This document shows, piece after piece, positions 42,568 through 42,623 of a stretch of DNA of 42,623 nucleotides. The stretch is from assembly GCF_907165215.1 (NCBI RefSeq), contig NZ_CAJRAY010000079.1:1-42623 (forward strand), given 5' to 3'. Below the pieces are notes generated by a model, which saw only the letters and a program-made list of their open reading frames with translations, made no database searches and was not told where the DNA came from. Positions within the stretch are counted from its first letter, which is position 1; each line of letters opens with the position of its first letter. A program made the translations under genes and the position numbers. This stretch comes from Thermobacillus xylanilyticus. GTDB taxonomy: Bacteria > Bacillota > Bacilli > Paenibacillales > Paenibacillaceae.

Positions 42568-42623
42568 ATCGAGTAGGAGGGGGCGGCTAGCCCCCGACCT
42601 CTCACACCACCGTACATGCGGGT
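42568..42623 (-). mobile_element. Probable 3' end of a group II intron (partial, runs off the window)
   Basis: Read on the minus strand, this edge resembles the tail of a bacterial group II intron: a segment like the 3' half of domain V (CATGTACGGTGGTGTGAGAGG), then a GC-rich hairpin like domain VI (GGGGGCTAGCCGCCCCC, arms GGGGG/CCCCC) and the typical 3' end CCTACTCGAT. The 5' half of domain V and any reverse transcriptase gene would lie beyond 42623. The 3' boundary near 42568 is approximate. Confidence 0.6.

Overview
The window comes from a high-GC member of the Firmicutes, most likely Paenibacillaceae (Paenibacillus, Cohnella or Thermobacillus type). This is inferred from GC-rich coding DNA, strong GGAGG-type ribosome binding sites with frequent TTG/GTG starts, YesM/YesN-type two-component genes, many lipoproteins with Gram-positive lipoboxes, LplA-type solute-binding proteins and DUF5696/YIP1 genes. 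Nothing here fixes the species. Most genes lie on the minus strand.

Left flank (1-4024): an NAD-binding epimerase-like gene and an MFS transporter on the plus strand. These face a truncated VOC/glyoxalase remnant, a MerR regulator with a textbook 19-bp-spacer promoter, and a lipoprotein cytochrome c on the minus strand.

Centre (4167-34653): a large plant-hemicellulose locus. The 3' block (12892 to 4167, minus strand) encodes an LplA-type solute-binding lipoprotein, a YesM-type sensor kinase, a YesN-type response regulator and a secreted enzyme with two GH43 catalytic domains, a cohesin-like module and a CBM6. The 5' block (34653 to 13099, minus strand) looks like one operon of 14 genes with short gaps or overlaps, ending at a strong intrinsic terminator. 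In order it encodes: solute-binding lipoprotein; a very large membrane-anchored solute-binding protein with two carbohydrate-binding-like N-terminal modules; a permease pair; an NHL-repeat/TPR membrane protein; a YIP1 membrane protein; a DUF5696 lipoprotein that looks like a glycoside hydrolase; a second permease pair; a HlyD-type lipoprotein adaptor; an FtsX/MacB-type permease; a membrane-tethered GH10 xylanase; a cytoplasmic GH43; and a GH127 beta-L-arabinofuranosidase. No ABC ATPase is encoded anywhere in the window. The likely scheme is that xylan and arabinoxylan are cut at the cell surface (GH10, secreted GH43-GH43), fragments are captured and imported, and side chains and oligomers are finished in the cytoplasm (GH43, GH127). 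The FtsX/HlyD/NHL/YIP1/DUF5696 genes have no assigned role and are the most interesting part of the window.

Right flank (34948-42623): a divergent AraC-type regulator with a degenerate receiver domain; a MATE transporter; an ECF41-type sigma factor operon (FAD oxidoreductase, sigma factor, beta-lactamase-like hydrolase) with a candidate self-recognised promoter; a TipA-like MerR regulator divergent from an Hsp33-family chaperone, with a palindromic MerR-type promoter between them; and, at the right edge, what looks like the 3' end of a group II intron. No rRNA, tRNA or CRISPR was seen.
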